Below are positions 41,202-49,909 of a stretch of DNA of 62,356 nucleotides, piece after piece. The notes under the pieces are model-generated. The model saw only the letters and a program-made list of their open reading frames with translations. It had not been told where the DNA came from and did not search any database. This DNA is from Streptosporangiales bacterium (GTDB lineage: Bacteria; Actinomycetota; Actinomycetes; Streptosporangiales; WHST01). How positions within the stretch are numbered: the first letter of the stretch is position 1; the number at the start of each line of letters is the position of its first letter. The stretch spans positions 1 through 62,356 of the forward strand of contig WHST01000024.1 in the NCBI GenBank assembly GCA_009379955.1, read 5' to 3'. Both the position numbers and the translations under genes were made by a program.

Positions 41202-42542
41202 GTGCGGTTGCTGCCGCGCTCGTTGCGCGCCCGACTCGTGGTGGGGTTCGCCTGCGGCGCGTCCGCAGCGGTGGTGCTCTGCCTCGTCCTGCTCTACGTG
41301 CTGCTCGACCGTCAGCTCGGCGCCGCGCTCGACGCCGGCCTCGCCAACCGGGCCACCGACCTCACCGCCACGGCGAACACGGGAGACCTCACCGTCATCC
41401 GGCGCGACGCACTGGCGCAGCTCTACGCACCCGACGGCAGCATCGTCGCCAGCTCCACGTCCCTGTCTGGTAGCCGGCTGCTCGACACCGGCCAGGTACG
41501 GGCGGTCGATGGCAGGACGTTCCTCACTCGGCGACTCACCTTGGGTCCAGGACAGCAGGCAGAGCCGGTGCGGCTACTGTCGCAACGCCTGCCCGCGGGA
41601 CGCGTGCTGAGCGTCGCCGCGTCGGCGGAACCGATCGAGGCAGCCCGAGGTCGCCTACTCGTCGTGCTCCTGCTCGCCGCGCCTCTCCTGGTCGGAACCC
41701 TGTCCGTGGCCGGCTGGCTCGTCGTCCGCGCAGCGTTGAGGCCCGTCGACGCGCTCACCAGGGAGGCGGCCGCGATCTCCTCGTTCGACGGCCGTCGCCG
41801 GCTCCCCGCGATACCCGGCGACGACGAGATCGCCCGGTTGGCCCGCACGCTCGACGACATGTTCACTCGGCTCGACGTCGCCTTCACCAGGGAACGGGCG
41901 TTCGTCGACGACGCCAGCCACGAGCTGCGCACGCCCATCGCTGTGCTGCGCGGAGAGATCGAGCTCGCGCTGACCGCCGCCGACGACCGCGAGGAGGTAG
42001 AGCGGTCGTTGCGTGCCGCTCTCGGTCAGGCCAACCGGCTGGCCGACGTCGCCGACGACCTGCTACTCCTCGCACGTGCCCAAGCCGGCGCGGTCATGGT
42101 CGACCGGCAACCGGTCGACATCCACGACGTGCTCGCCACCGAGGCAACTGCTCTCGAACGGGTCCTCGGACTCCGCATCGACGTCACCGGCGACGCGGCC
42201 GTGGTGGACGGCGACGCCGACCGGCTGAACCAGGTGCTGGCCAACGTCACCGGCAACAGCGCTGCGGCCGGCGCAGCGCAGGTACAGGTGCGGGTGACGC
42301 GAGGGCGCGACACCGTCACCATCGAGATCGCCGACGACGGCCCGGGCTTCCCGCCCTCACTCATGAGCTCAGCCTTCGAACGATTCGTCCGCGACGACGC
42401 CGGCCCCGCACGCCACACCGGCGCCGGGCTCGGCCTTGCCATCGTCCGCGCACTCGTCGCCGCCCATGACGGCGCCGCGCACGTCAGGAACGGCGAGCCG
42501 CTCGGCGGTGCCGTCGTCACCCTCACCCTGCCAGCAGCCTGA
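41202..42542 (+). CDS. Sensor histidine kinase
   Basis: This 446-aa kinase has an N-terminal helix (about residues 12-34), an extracytoplasmic sensor of about 115 residues, a second helix near residue 155, a HAMP domain, HisKA with FVDDASHELRTPIAVLRGEI, and an ATPase with ADDGPGFP and GAGLGLAIVRALV. All catalytic residues look intact. GTG 41202 follows GGAGGTGGGAAC. It belongs with the divergent OmpR regulator. The stimulus is unknown. Confidence 0.92.
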   Translation: MRLLPRSLRARLVVGFACGASAAVVLCLVLLYVLLDRQLGAALDAGLANRATDLTATANTGDLTVIRRDALAQLYAPDGSIVASSTSLSGSRLLDTGQVRAVDGRTFLTRRLTLGPGQQAEPVRLLSQRLPAGRVLSVAASAEPIEAARGRLLVVLLLAAPLLVGTLSVAGWLVVRAALRPVDALTREAAAISSFDGRRRLPAIPGDDEIARLARTLDDMFTRLDVAFTRERAFVDDASHELRTPIAVLRGEIELALTAADDREEVERSLRAALGQANRLADVADDLLLLARAQAGAVMVDRQPVDIHDVLATEATALERVLGLRIDVTGDAAVVDGDADRLNQVLANVTGNSAAAGAAQVQVRVTRGRDTVTIEIADDGPGFPPSLMSSAFERFVRDDAGPARHTGAGLGLAIVRALVAAHDGAAHVRNGEPLGGAVVTLTLPAA

Positions 42543-42577
42543 GCCACGGCGACGCATCGTTGACGGCACTTTGGATC

Positions 42578-42587
42578 TTAGATCTAA
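42578..42587. promoter_or_regulatory. Palindrome TTAGATCTAA upstream of the deacetylase operon
   Basis: This perfect 10-bp AT-rich palindrome stands out in GC-rich DNA, 43 bp upstream of the deacetylase start. GntR/FCD regulators often bind short palindromes of this style, and a broken GntR/FCD gene lies at the other end of the operon. Confidence 0.4.
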
Positions 42588-42630
42588 TGAGCTCGCTTAG
42601 CGGATCCTGCCCGCCCGAGCTGGAGGCACC

Positions 42631-43539
42631 GTGACGGTCGAGTCCTGGCAGTGGTCGGAGGACGACTGGCGGCGGCCGGTCGCACGGGTGCGGGCAGGTC
42701 GACGGCTCGTGCGCACGTGGCCGGACGACGCGCACGTCGCCGTCGCGATCTCGTTCGACTCCGACCACGAGACGTCCGCCCTGCGAGACGGGAACACCCA
42801 TCCGGGGCGGCTGTCGCAGGGTGAGTACGGCGCGCGGGTCGCCGTACCGAGGATCCTGCGGCTGCTCGAACGCTTCCGCACACCCGCCACGTTCTTCATG
42901 CCCGCGGTCTCCGGTCTGCTGCATCCCCACGAGCCGCGCAGCTACGTGGAACACGGCCACGAGGTCGGCGTGCACGGCTGGATCCACGAACGCAACACGC
43001 TGCTCAGCGCGGCAGTCGAACGCGAACTCACGGAGCGGAGCCTGGACACGCTCGAACGACTGTCCGGCACGCGGCCCGTCGGCATCCGCACGCCGTCGTG
43101 GGAGTTCAGCGACCACACTCTCGACGTGATCAGGCAGCTCGGATTCCGCTACGACTCCTCACTGATGGGCGACGACGAGCCGTACGAGATCATCGCCGAC
43201 GGCGTGGAGACGGGCATCGTCGAACTCCCCGTCGAGTGGATCCGCGACGACGCGCCGTACCTCATGATGGACCGGTTCGCGGGCATCAGGCCGCACACAC
43301 CGCCGCGAGCGCTCGGCACGATCTGGCGCGACGAGTTCGACCAGGCGCGTGCGGAACGGGGGATGTTCCAGCTGACCCTGCACCCGCATGTCATCGGGCA
43401 CAGGTCGCGCATCGTGGTGCTCGAGGAGCTGCTCGACCACATCACCGGACACGACGACGTGTGGCTGGCAACACACCAGCAGGTCGTCGAGCATGTGGCG
43501 GCCGACCTGCGATCCGTAGAGTCGGAGGGCACCCCATGA
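42631..43539 (+). CDS. Polysaccharide-deacetylase-fold hydrolase (HpPgdA/cyclic-imidase/PuuE-like)
   Basis: This 302-aa NodB-fold enzyme has AISFDSDHETSA with Asp43 and Asp45, the zinc-binding EVGVHGWIHE, RTPSWEFSDHTL and the C-terminal FQLTLHPHVIGH. This arrangement is closer to the cytoplasmic PuuE/cyclic-imidase/HpPgdA group than to secreted chitin deacetylases, and there is no signal peptide. Next to a transporter, SDR and ketopantoate reductase it more likely opens a small cyclic amide or imide than a polymer. GTG 42631 follows GGAGG. The MFS gene starts inside its stop (ATGA). Confidence 0.82.
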   Translation: MTVESWQWSEDDWRRPVARVRAGRRLVRTWPDDAHVAVAISFDSDHETSALRDGNTHPGRLSQGEYGARVAVPRILRLLERFRTPATFFMPAVSGLLHPHEPRSYVEHGHEVGVHGWIHERNTLLSAAVERELTERSLDTLERLSGTRPVGIRTPSWEFSDHTLDVIRQLGFRYDSSLMGDDEPYEIIADGVETGIVELPVEWIRDDAPYLMMDRFAGIRPHTPPRALGTIWRDEFDQARAERGMFQLTLHPHVIGHRSRIVVLEELLDHITGHDDVWLATHQQVVEHVAADLRSVESEGTP

Positions 43540-44825
43540 CCACCGCCGTTCGAGCCACACCGGGATTGGGAGAGCGTCGACGATCCGTCGTCGCCGGCAG
43601 CGTCGGCAACGCGGTCGAGTTCGTCGACTGGAACATCTACGCGACGTTCGCGCCTGTCTTCGCCAGCCAGTTCTTCCCGAACGCGGACAAGACGGCGGCG
43701 CTCCTGTCGGCCCTCGCGGTCTTCGCTGTCGGATTCATCATGCGGCCCATCGGCGGCGCGGTCCTCGGGCCGTACGTCGACAAGTTCGGCCGGAAGCGCG
43801 GTCTCACCCTGACCGTCGGCATCATGGCCGGTGCGTCCCTGGTGATCGCCCTGTGCCCCGGCTACGCGACCATCGGGATCGCCGCACCCATCATCTTGTG
43901 TCTCGCCCGGCTGGCGCAGGGCTTCTCCAACGGAGGAGAGTTCGGCGCCTCGTCCGCGTACCTGGTCGAGACCGCACCGCCGGGCCGGCGCGCGTTCTAC
44001 GGCTCCTGGCAACAGGTGACCGTCGCCGGAGCGCACATCATCGTGGCCGGCCTCGGATCCGCTCTCACCTTCCTCATCCCGGACGCACAGATGGAGTCCT
44101 GGGGATGGCGGATCCCGTTCGCCTTCGGGGCAGTGCTCGGTCTCGTCGGACTGTGGCTGCGGGTGGCGGCGAAGGACAGCGGTGAGTTCCGCGACAAGGA
44201 GAAGGCGGCGCAACGCCGTCGGTCGCGGCCGTTGTTCGACGTGCTCAAGTATCACCCGCGGGCGGCACTGCGCGTGGTCGGCATCACGATCGCGGGCACG
44301 CTCTTCTACTACGTGTGGATCTCGTACATGCCGGCCTACGTCAACGTCGCCACCGGTATGCCACTCTCGGAAGCCCTGCTGATCAAGACCATCTCGATCA
44401 CCTGCTTCACCGTGGCCCTCCCGTTCGTTGGCATCCTGTCGGACCGCGTCGGTCGCAAGGTGACGATGTCGGTGTTCGCGGGCGGGTTCCTGGTGTTCTC
44501 GTGGCCCGCATTCGCGTTGCTGCGCAACGACTTCTGGACGATCCTCGGCATCGAGCTCGTCGGCATGTTGTTCCTGCTCGGCTACTCGGCCAACTGCGCG
44601 GCGATCATGTCCGAGCAGTTCCCCGCCGCGGTGCGCGGCACCGGGATCGCCTTGCCGTACGCGCTCGCGGTCGCGTTGTTCGGTGGCACCGCGCCGTACA
44701 TCACCACGTGGTTGCAGGCGAACGAGCTGGCCGCCTGGACACCGCTGTACCTCGGTGTGGCCGCCGCGATCGGGCTCGTCGTGTACCTGACGATGCCGGA
44801 GACCAAGGACAAACCGTTGGACTAG
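43536..44825 (+). CDS. MFS transporter, metabolite:H+ symporter (MHS) family
   Basis: This 429-aa protein has 12 helices. VGNAVEFVDWNIYATFAPVF, IMRPIGGAVLGPYVDKFGRK and ARLAQGFSNGGEFGASSAYL are MHS signatures found in citrate, ketoglutarate and proline/betaine symporters. The ATG at 43536 overlaps the deacetylase stop, so both are made together. It probably imports the organic-acid-like substrate of this operon. Confidence 0.88.
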   Translation: MTTAVRATPGLGERRRSVVAGSVGNAVEFVDWNIYATFAPVFASQFFPNADKTAALLSALAVFAVGFIMRPIGGAVLGPYVDKFGRKRGLTLTVGIMAGASLVIALCPGYATIGIAAPIILCLARLAQGFSNGGEFGASSAYLVETAPPGRRAFYGSWQQVTVAGAHIIVAGLGSALTFLIPDAQMESWGWRIPFAFGAVLGLVGLWLRVAAKDSGEFRDKEKAAQRRRSRPLFDVLKYHPRAALRVVGITIAGTLFYYVWISYMPAYVNVATGMPLSEALLIKTISITCFTVALPFVGILSDRVGRKVTMSVFAGGFLVFSWPAFALLRNDFWTILGIELVGMLFLLGYSANCAAIMSEQFPAAVRGTGIALPYALAVALFGGTAPYITTWLQANELAAWTPLYLGVAAAIGLVVYLTMPETKDKPLD

Positions 44826-44835
44826 GGTGTGTCTG

Positions 44836-45609
44836 ATGTCTGCCCGACATGTGGTGGTGACCGGCGCAGCGAGTGGAATCGGTGCCGCGGTGTGTGAGTC
44901 GTTCAGGCTCGATGGCGACCGCGTGACCGCCGTCGATCTACGTGAGCCGCGGAACCACGTCGGCGAGTTCGTCCAGGGCGACCTGGCTGACGCCGCGTTC
45001 GCTGGTGGTGTCGTGTCTACCGCGTGGGAACGCCAGGGGCCGGTCGACCTCGTCGTCGCGGCCGCCGGCATCTATCCGGCGACACCGTTCGTCGAGATGA
45101 CCGCCGAGGTATGGGATCGGGTGCAGGCGGTCAACGTCCGCGCGCCGATGCTGCTCGTCAAGGAGCTCGGTCGACTGGTGGCAGGGGCAGGTCGTACCGC
45201 TTGCGCCGTGCTGATCTCGTCCGGCGCGGCCAACAGGGCACGGCCCGGTGCTGCCCACTACTGCGCGTCGAAAGCGGCCCTGGAGATGCTGACCCGGGCC
45301 GCGGCACTCGAGCTCGGCCAGCACGGCATTCGGGTGAACGCGGTGAGTCCCGGGTTCGTCGACGTGGCGAGCCAGGTCAATCCCGTCACCGAGGACTACG
45401 CGACCAGGGTCTCCGTGAACCCGCTCGGTCGGCGAGGTCAGCCGGCGGACATCGTCCGTGCGATCCGCTGGCTCGCGTCGTCCGACGCGTCGTGGATCAC
45501 CGGGACGACGGTCCGCGTCGACGGCGGCGCGAGCGCTGGCAACCTGCAGCTTCCGTTGCACTGGGCCGACGCGACCGAGGTACAGACCGGGAACGAGGCG
45601 CCGTTGTGA
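44836..45609 (+). CDS. Short-chain dehydrogenase/reductase
   Basis: This 257-aa classical SDR has the cofactor motif VVVTGAASGIGAAV, NxxP-like DLVVAAAGIY, the catalytic Ser in VLISSGAANR and Tyr-Lys in HYCASKAALEM, and the C-terminal PLGRRGQPADIVRAIRWLAS. ATG 44836 lies 10 bp after the transporter stop. The GTG start of the ketopantoate reductase overlaps its 3' end by 4 bp. Confidence 0.9.
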   Translation: MSARHVVVTGAASGIGAAVCESFRLDGDRVTAVDLREPRNHVGEFVQGDLADAAFAGGVVSTAWERQGPVDLVVAAAGIYPATPFVEMTAEVWDRVQAVNVRAPMLLVKELGRLVAGAGRTACAVLISSGAANRARPGAAHYCASKAALEMLTRAAALELGQHGIRVNAVSPGFVDVASQVNPVTEDYATRVSVNPLGRRGQPADIVRAIRWLASSDASWITGTTVRVDGGASAGNLQLPLHWADATEVQTGNEAPL

Positions 45610-46637
45610 CCGTACGGGCGTACACGGTGATCGGCGGTGGCGCCATCGGTGGAACCCTGGCGAGCGCACTGGTGACCGCGGGGCATCCCGTCGTGGTCGT
45701 CGATGTCGACGATGACCATGTGGCCAGCATCTCGCGGAACGGCCTGGTGATCCGATCACCCGACGGTACGGAGCGCGGCGCCCGGCTGTCCGCGTACACC
45801 CCTGCACAGGCCGACGGCCTGGAGTTGCGGTTCGAGCGTGTCCTGCTCGCGGTCAAGGGCCCGGGTGCGACCGCCCAGGCCGCCGACTGGCTCGCCCCGA
45901 GGCTCGCGCCCGACGGGTTCGTCGTATCGGTCCAGAACGGCCTGCACGAGCCGGTGATCGCCGCACGGGTGGGGCAGGAACGTACGGTCGGAGCGTTCGT
46001 CGACTTCTTCGCCGACGTGACGGAGCCCGGCGTGATCGCCGACGGCGGGGCGGGTTCGCTCGTCGTGGGCGAACTCGACGGCACACCGTCCGTGCGAGTC
46101 GACACCCTTGCGGAGGATCTGAGTGCCTGGGGCCCCGCCGCCGTCACGGACAACGTCATGGGCTTCCTGTGGTCGAAGCTCGGATTCGGTGCCATGCTCG
46201 CCGCCACCGCGCTGGCCGACGCACCGATGGCGGATCTGATCGACCGGCACCGAGACGTGATGGCACGGCTCGCGCGTGACGTCTACCGGGTCGCCGCGAC
46301 GGTGCCCGTTCGGCTCGAACCGTTCGACGGGTACCAGCCGCATGCGTTCGTCGACGGAGCCGAGCCCGACGTACGCGCTGCCGGCTTCGACCGGCTCGTC
46401 ACCTGGCTCGCCGGTCAGAGCAAGACCAGAAGCGGCGTGTGGCGGGACATCGCCGTCCGGCGTCGACCGAGCGAGGCGACCGACCGCCAGGAGGAGTTGG
46501 TCGCTATGGGCGAACGCGCGGGAGTAGCGACTCCGCACCTCGCGCTCCTCGCGAGTACGTTGCGACAGCTGGAATCGGGCGACCGTGCCATGTCCGAGGA
46601 CAACCTGCGGATCCTGGAGGACGCCACGTGCTCGTGA
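45606..46637 (+). CDS. Ketopantoate reductase-family 2-oxoacid reductase
   Basis: This 343-aa protein has an NADP-binding VIGGGAIGGTLASALVTAG, the conserved LLAVKGPGATAQAADWLAP and VQNGLHEPVIA, and a helical ApbA C-terminal domain containing FLWSKLGFGAML. Because it is in a catabolic operon it is unlikely to be the pantothenate-pathway PanE. Together with the SDR it could handle a branched 2-oxoacid made from the ring-opened substrate. GTG 45606 overlaps the SDR gene. Confidence 0.85.
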   Translation: MTVRAYTVIGGGAIGGTLASALVTAGHPVVVVDVDDDHVASISRNGLVIRSPDGTERGARLSAYTPAQADGLELRFERVLLAVKGPGATAQAADWLAPRLAPDGFVVSVQNGLHEPVIAARVGQERTVGAFVDFFADVTEPGVIADGGAGSLVVGELDGTPSVRVDTLAEDLSAWGPAAVTDNVMGFLWSKLGFGAMLAATALADAPMADLIDRHRDVMARLARDVYRVAATVPVRLEPFDGYQPHAFVDGAEPDVRAAGFDRLVTWLAGQSKTRSGVWRDIAVRRRPSEATDRQEELVAMGERAGVATPHLALLASTLRQLESGDRAMSEDNLRILEDATCS

Positions 46638-46650
46638 GGCACGGCGGCCG

Positions 46651-47193
46651 TCAGGCCAGCGTTTCGTCCCTCGCCCGCGTGTAGCGGTAGAAGGCCTCGG
46701 CGGACTTGCGCACGTGGCTACGACACTCGTTCTCCGCGCGTACCGGGTCGCCCGCCGCGATCGCGTCGATGATGTCGGCGTGCTCGTGCAATGCGGTGGT
46801 CAACCGGCCGGGCACGCCACCAGATCGCCGGCGGTCGCGACGGCCTCATGCTCGGCGAGCAGGTCGCGTAGCCGTGCCGCGAACTCGTGCTCTTGCTGTC
46901 CGGCGGCGCTACGACCGGCGATCCCGTCGATGACCTCCCGCAGCTCGTAGATCTCCCGCATGTCCCGCGCGGTCACCTCGGACACGAAGTACCCGCGGTG
47001 CGGAACGGCGGTCAGGAACCCCTCCTGCTCGAGCACGGCGAGCGCTGCCTTCAACGGAGTGGCGGACAGCCCGAGGCGCTCGCTCAGTGGCTGCGTCGCC
47101 ACCTTGGCACCCGGCCGCAAGTCGGCCGTTGAGGATCTCTTCCCTGATGGCCGCGTACGCGCTCTTCACGTGGGTCTGTCGTAGAATTGTCAT
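46651..47193 (-). pseudogene. GntR/FCD-family regulator broken by two frameshifts
   Basis: The N-terminus MTILRQTHVKSAYAAIREEI is followed in another frame by PGAKVATQPLSERLGLSATP (winged helix) and the FCD start YELREVIDGIAGRSAAG. After a second shift near 46805 comes LTTALHEHADIIDAIAAGDP and RSHVRKSAEAFYRYTRARDE, stop at 46651. Frame changes lie near 47115 (GCGGCCGGG) and near 46805. The complete gene would be about 180-220 aa. It probably once controlled the convergent deacetylase operon. Either real decay or base-calling errors could explain it. Confidence 0.8.
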
Positions 47194-47213
47194 CTGTCCC
47201 CTTCCGAGGACAG
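47194..47213. promoter_or_regulatory. Inverted repeat CTGTCC-N8-GGACAG at the GntR start
   Basis: The arms at 47194-47199 and 47208-47213 touch the start codon of the broken GntR gene and could be an autoregulatory operator or a leader hairpin. The 147 bp on to the SRPBCC start hold nothing else I can identify. Confidence 0.3.
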
Positions 47214-47360
47214 TGTGCACCGCCGAGTGGCTCGGGTCAGCTCGGCCACACCGCGGACCGGAGGCGCGCCCCACCACTACCGCCGAGAGCGTGTGGTCCG
47301 CCGGCGGTTCGGGTAGGTGATCAGAACGCCAACAGGTCGGAACGGAAGGGGTTACCCACC

Positions 47361-47804
47361 ATGCCGACAGTTGAGGAGTCTATCGACGTCGAGGTCCCGG
47401 TCGGTGCGGCCTACGATCGGTGGACCCAGTTCGAGTCGTTCCCTCGGTTCATGGTCGGCGTCGACTCGATCGTGCGGACCGACGACACGCATCTGCACTG
47501 GGTGATCACGCTCGCGGGTGTGACCCGCGAGTTCAATGCGGAGATCACCGAGCAGCGCCCGGACGAGCGGATCGCCTGGATGTCCCGCGGTGGCACCAGC
47601 AGCCACGCCGGCGTGGTCACGTTTCACAGGCTCGGCGAGGGCTCGTCCCGGGTTACGGTCGAGCTGAGTTGGTCGCCGGAGGATCTCGTGGAGCATGCCG
47701 GCTCGGTCGTCGGCGCCGACGACCTGCTGGTCAGAGTCGATCTCAACCGGTTCAAGTCACTGGTCGAGGACGAGCATGGTGCGCACGGCCGACGTCAGGT
47801 TTAG
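47361..47804 (+). CDS. SRPBCC-family (polyketide cyclase/dehydrase-like) protein, copy 1
   Basis: This 147-aa protein starts MPTVEESIDVEVPVGAAYDR, with the START-like fold hallmarks RWTQFESFPRFM, TDDTHLHWVITLAG, EITEQRPDERIAW and RVTVELSWSPE. The family binds hydrophobic ligands; the role of this branch is unknown, and it is often stress-related. A close paralogue is encoded at 54304-54756 on the other strand. GGAAGGGG lies upstream of ATG 47361. Confidence 0.85.
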   Translation: MPTVEESIDVEVPVGAAYDRWTQFESFPRFMVGVDSIVRTDDTHLHWVITLAGVTREFNAEITEQRPDERIAWMSRGGTSSHAGVVTFHRLGEGSSRVTVELSWSPEDLVEHAGSVVGADDLLVRVDLNRFKSLVEDEHGAHGRRQV

Positions 47805-47852
47805 GCCGTACACCTGTGGGGAGAACGTCCTCATCGGCTCGTGCGGAGTGCC

Positions 47853-48206
47853 ATGGACACGCGGATCAGCCTGGACGTGGACGGGGAGCGGCACAAGCTC
47901 GCAGTCGACGTCCGCGCGACGCTGATCGACACGCTGCGCGAACGGCTCGGCGTGACGTCGCCGAAGAAGCGTTGCGACCACGGCCAGTGCGGCAGCTGCA
48001 CAGTGTTGGTGGATTCCGGCCAGATCTGCTCCACCGTCGGCATGCTCGACAAGGTCACCGCCGGATGGCCGAGTCACGCGACGAGAGACCTCGCGGCCAC
48101 CGCCGCGCTTGACGACGACGAGATCAGGGAGCGGATGAGCGGCAACCTGTGCCGCTGCGGTGCGTACGTCACCATCGTGGCGACGATCAGGGAGGTTGCC
48201 CGATGA
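47853..48206 (+). pseudogene. Xanthine-dehydrogenase-type [2Fe-2S] subunit with internal deletion
   Basis: The N-terminal plant-ferredoxin-type cluster motif is present (RCDHGQCGSCTVLVDSG), and the end has QICSTVGMLDKVTAGWPSHA and GNLCRCGAY. The segment normally linking them, including the first cysteine pair of the second cluster (CGxC) and about 50 residues, is missing with the frame kept. With the second cluster lacking two ligands the product cannot be a normal electron-transfer subunit. Its stop overlaps the next fragment start (ATGA), as in intact XDH operons. Confidence 0.75.
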
Positions 48207-48328
48207 GACCTCTCGCGTACGAGCGAGCCAGCGACCCGACGCGTGCCGTGGCCGCCGTGGCGGCGAACCCGGGAGCGATGTTCCTCGGCTCGAGCACGGC
48301 GAGTTCGCCTTCAAGTCCTGGGCCGTAG
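48203..48328 (+). pseudogene. Truncated XDH-type FAD-binding subunit, N-terminal 41 codons
   Basis: The frame begins MRPLAYERASDPTRAVAAVA and ANPGAMFLGSST, the usual start of the FAD-binding subunit (FxYERA, then GGGT for FAD). It is then joined to unrelated sequence and stops. A possible foreign C-terminus (GEFAFKSWAVVGGSAAVEV) in another frame ends at 48357. The molybdopterin subunit is gone. This is the relic of a molybdenum hydroxylase operon. Confidence 0.7.
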
Positions 48329-48385
48329 TCGGTGGCAGCGCGGCCGTCGAGGTGTAAACCGGTGCAGCGTGGGAACGCAGTAGTC

Positions 48386-49909
48386 ATGGACGTTCATCGG
48401 ACCGGCGAGTCGTACTGGGTCGAGACGACGGAGGCCACGGCCTACCCTCCGCTCGACGGCCACCTGAGCGTCGACGTGGCGATGATCGGTGGCGGAGTGG
48501 CCGGGTTGTGCACCGCCTGGGAGCTGGTCTCGGCCGGCCGCTCGGTCGCCGTGCTCGAGGCCGACCGCATCGCGTCGGGGGTCACCGGCCACACCACGGC
48601 GAAGTTGTCGGCGCTGCAGACGTTCACGTACGACCGACTGCGCAGGTCTGCGGGTGCGGACACAGCACGCTGGTACGCGCGCACCCAGCAGGACGCGATC
48701 GACCGCGTCGAGCTGACGGCAGAATCCCTCGGCGTCGACTGCGACTTCGAGCGCGCCGCCGCGTACACCTACGTGGAGTCGCCGGACGGCGTCGACCAAG
48801 CGCGCGCCGAGGCCGACGCGGCACGCGACGCTGGCCTCTCCGCGTCACTCGTCACCGACACTCCGTTGCCGTACGACGTGGCCGGAGCGGTCAAGGTCGA
48901 GAACCAGGCGCAGTTCCATCCGAGGCGGTACCTGCTCGCGGTAGCCGAGGGGATCGTGGAGCGTCGTGGAGTGATCCATGAACGCACCCGTGTCGTCGAC
49001 CTCGACGAGGGTGAACCCTGCGAGCTCACCACCGATACCGGCGCCACCGTCACCGCGCGCGACGTCGTCGTCGCCACGCACTACCCGATCTTCGATCGCG
49101 CGCTGCTCTTCGCTCGGCTCGTACCGCACCGCGAGGTCGTGGTCGCCGGCCCGCTTCCGGAGGACCGGGCACCGGACGGCATGTACATCACGCCTGAGCA
49201 CGGCAAGCGGTCGGTACGCACCGCGCCGTATCGACCAGGACAGCGACTGCTCATCGTCACCGGCGAGTCGTTCACTCCGGGCGAGGCCGACGTGACCGAG
49301 AGGTACGAGCGACTAGAGTCGTGGACCAGGGAACGGTTCGCGCTGAAGGAGATCACGCACCGCTGGGCCGCACAGGACAATCAGCCGACCGACGGCCTGC
49401 CGTACATCGGCCTGCTCCACGCCGCCGCGAAGCATGCCTACGTCGCCACCGGCTTCGGCGGCTGGGGCCTCACCAACGGGGTGGTGAGCGGCCTGCTGCT
49501 CGCGGCTCTGATCACCGACCAGGTGGCGCAGCCGCCGTGGGCGGACATCTACGATCCGCGCCGGCTTCATCCGCTGCGAGAGGCGGGCGCCGCGGTGACG
49601 GCCCAGGCCAAGGTGGCCAGGCACCTCGTCGGGGACAGGCTGCGACCGACGCATGTGGACTCCGTCGAGGACGTCGACCCGGGATCCGGCGCGATCGTGC
49701 GCCTGCGGGGAGAACGCTGCGCGGTCTACCGCGACGGCGCCGGCGCCGCACACGCGGTGTCCGCGACATGCACGCACCTCGGCTGCGTCGTCGCGTTCAA
49801 CGACGCCGAGACGTCGTGGGACTGCCCATGCCACGGGTCACGGTTCGGTGTGGACGGCGCCGTGCTGAACGGCCCGGCCACCCGGCCGCTGGAAGGACGC
49901 GACACGTGA
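48386..49909 (+). CDS. FAD-dependent oxidoreductase with C-terminal Rieske domain
   Basis: This 507-aa protein has a DAO-type FAD fold (VAMIGGGVAGLCTAWELVSAGR near residue 33, and GHTTAKLSALQ) ending near residue 400, followed by a Rieske [2Fe-2S] domain with CTHLGC and CPCHGSRF supplying the two Cys-x-His pairs. Such fusions are found in bacteria and presumably pass electrons from a substrate amine or thiol through the Rieske cluster. The substrate is unknown. GTG of the next gene overlaps its stop. Confidence 0.87.
   Translation: MDVHRTGESYWVETTEATAYPPLDGHLSVDVAMIGGGVAGLCTAWELVSAGRSVAVLEADRIASGVTGHTTAKLSALQTFTYDRLRRSAGADTARWYARTQQDAIDRVELTAESLGVDCDFERAAAYTYVESPDGVDQARAEADAARDAGLSASLVTDTPLPYDVAGAVKVENQAQFHPRRYLLAVAEGIVERRGVIHERTRVVDLDEGEPCELTTDTGATVTARDVVVATHYPIFDRALLFARLVPHREVVVAGPLPEDRAPDGMYITPEHGKRSVRTAPYRPGQRLLIVTGESFTPGEADVTERYERLESWTRERFALKEITHRWAAQDNQPTDGLPYIGLLHAAAKHAYVATGFGGWGLTNGVVSGLLLAALITDQVAQPPWADIYDPRRLHPLREAGAAVTAQAKVARHLVGDRLRPTHVDSVEDVDPGSGAIVRLRGERCAVYRDGAGAAHAVSATCTHLGCVVAFNDAETSWDCPCHGSRFGVDGAVLNGPATRPLEGRDT

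Noticed and set aside
45606-46637. Ketopantoate reductase as PanE of pantothenate synthesis
   Set aside because: It is embedded in a catabolic operon by a stop/start overlap, with no panBC nearby.
48386-49909. FAD-Rieske protein as the missing N-methylglutamate dehydrogenase
   Set aside because: Known MgdABCD is a four-subunit sarcosine-oxidase-like complex; this single protein has a Rieske domain and lies 30 kb away.
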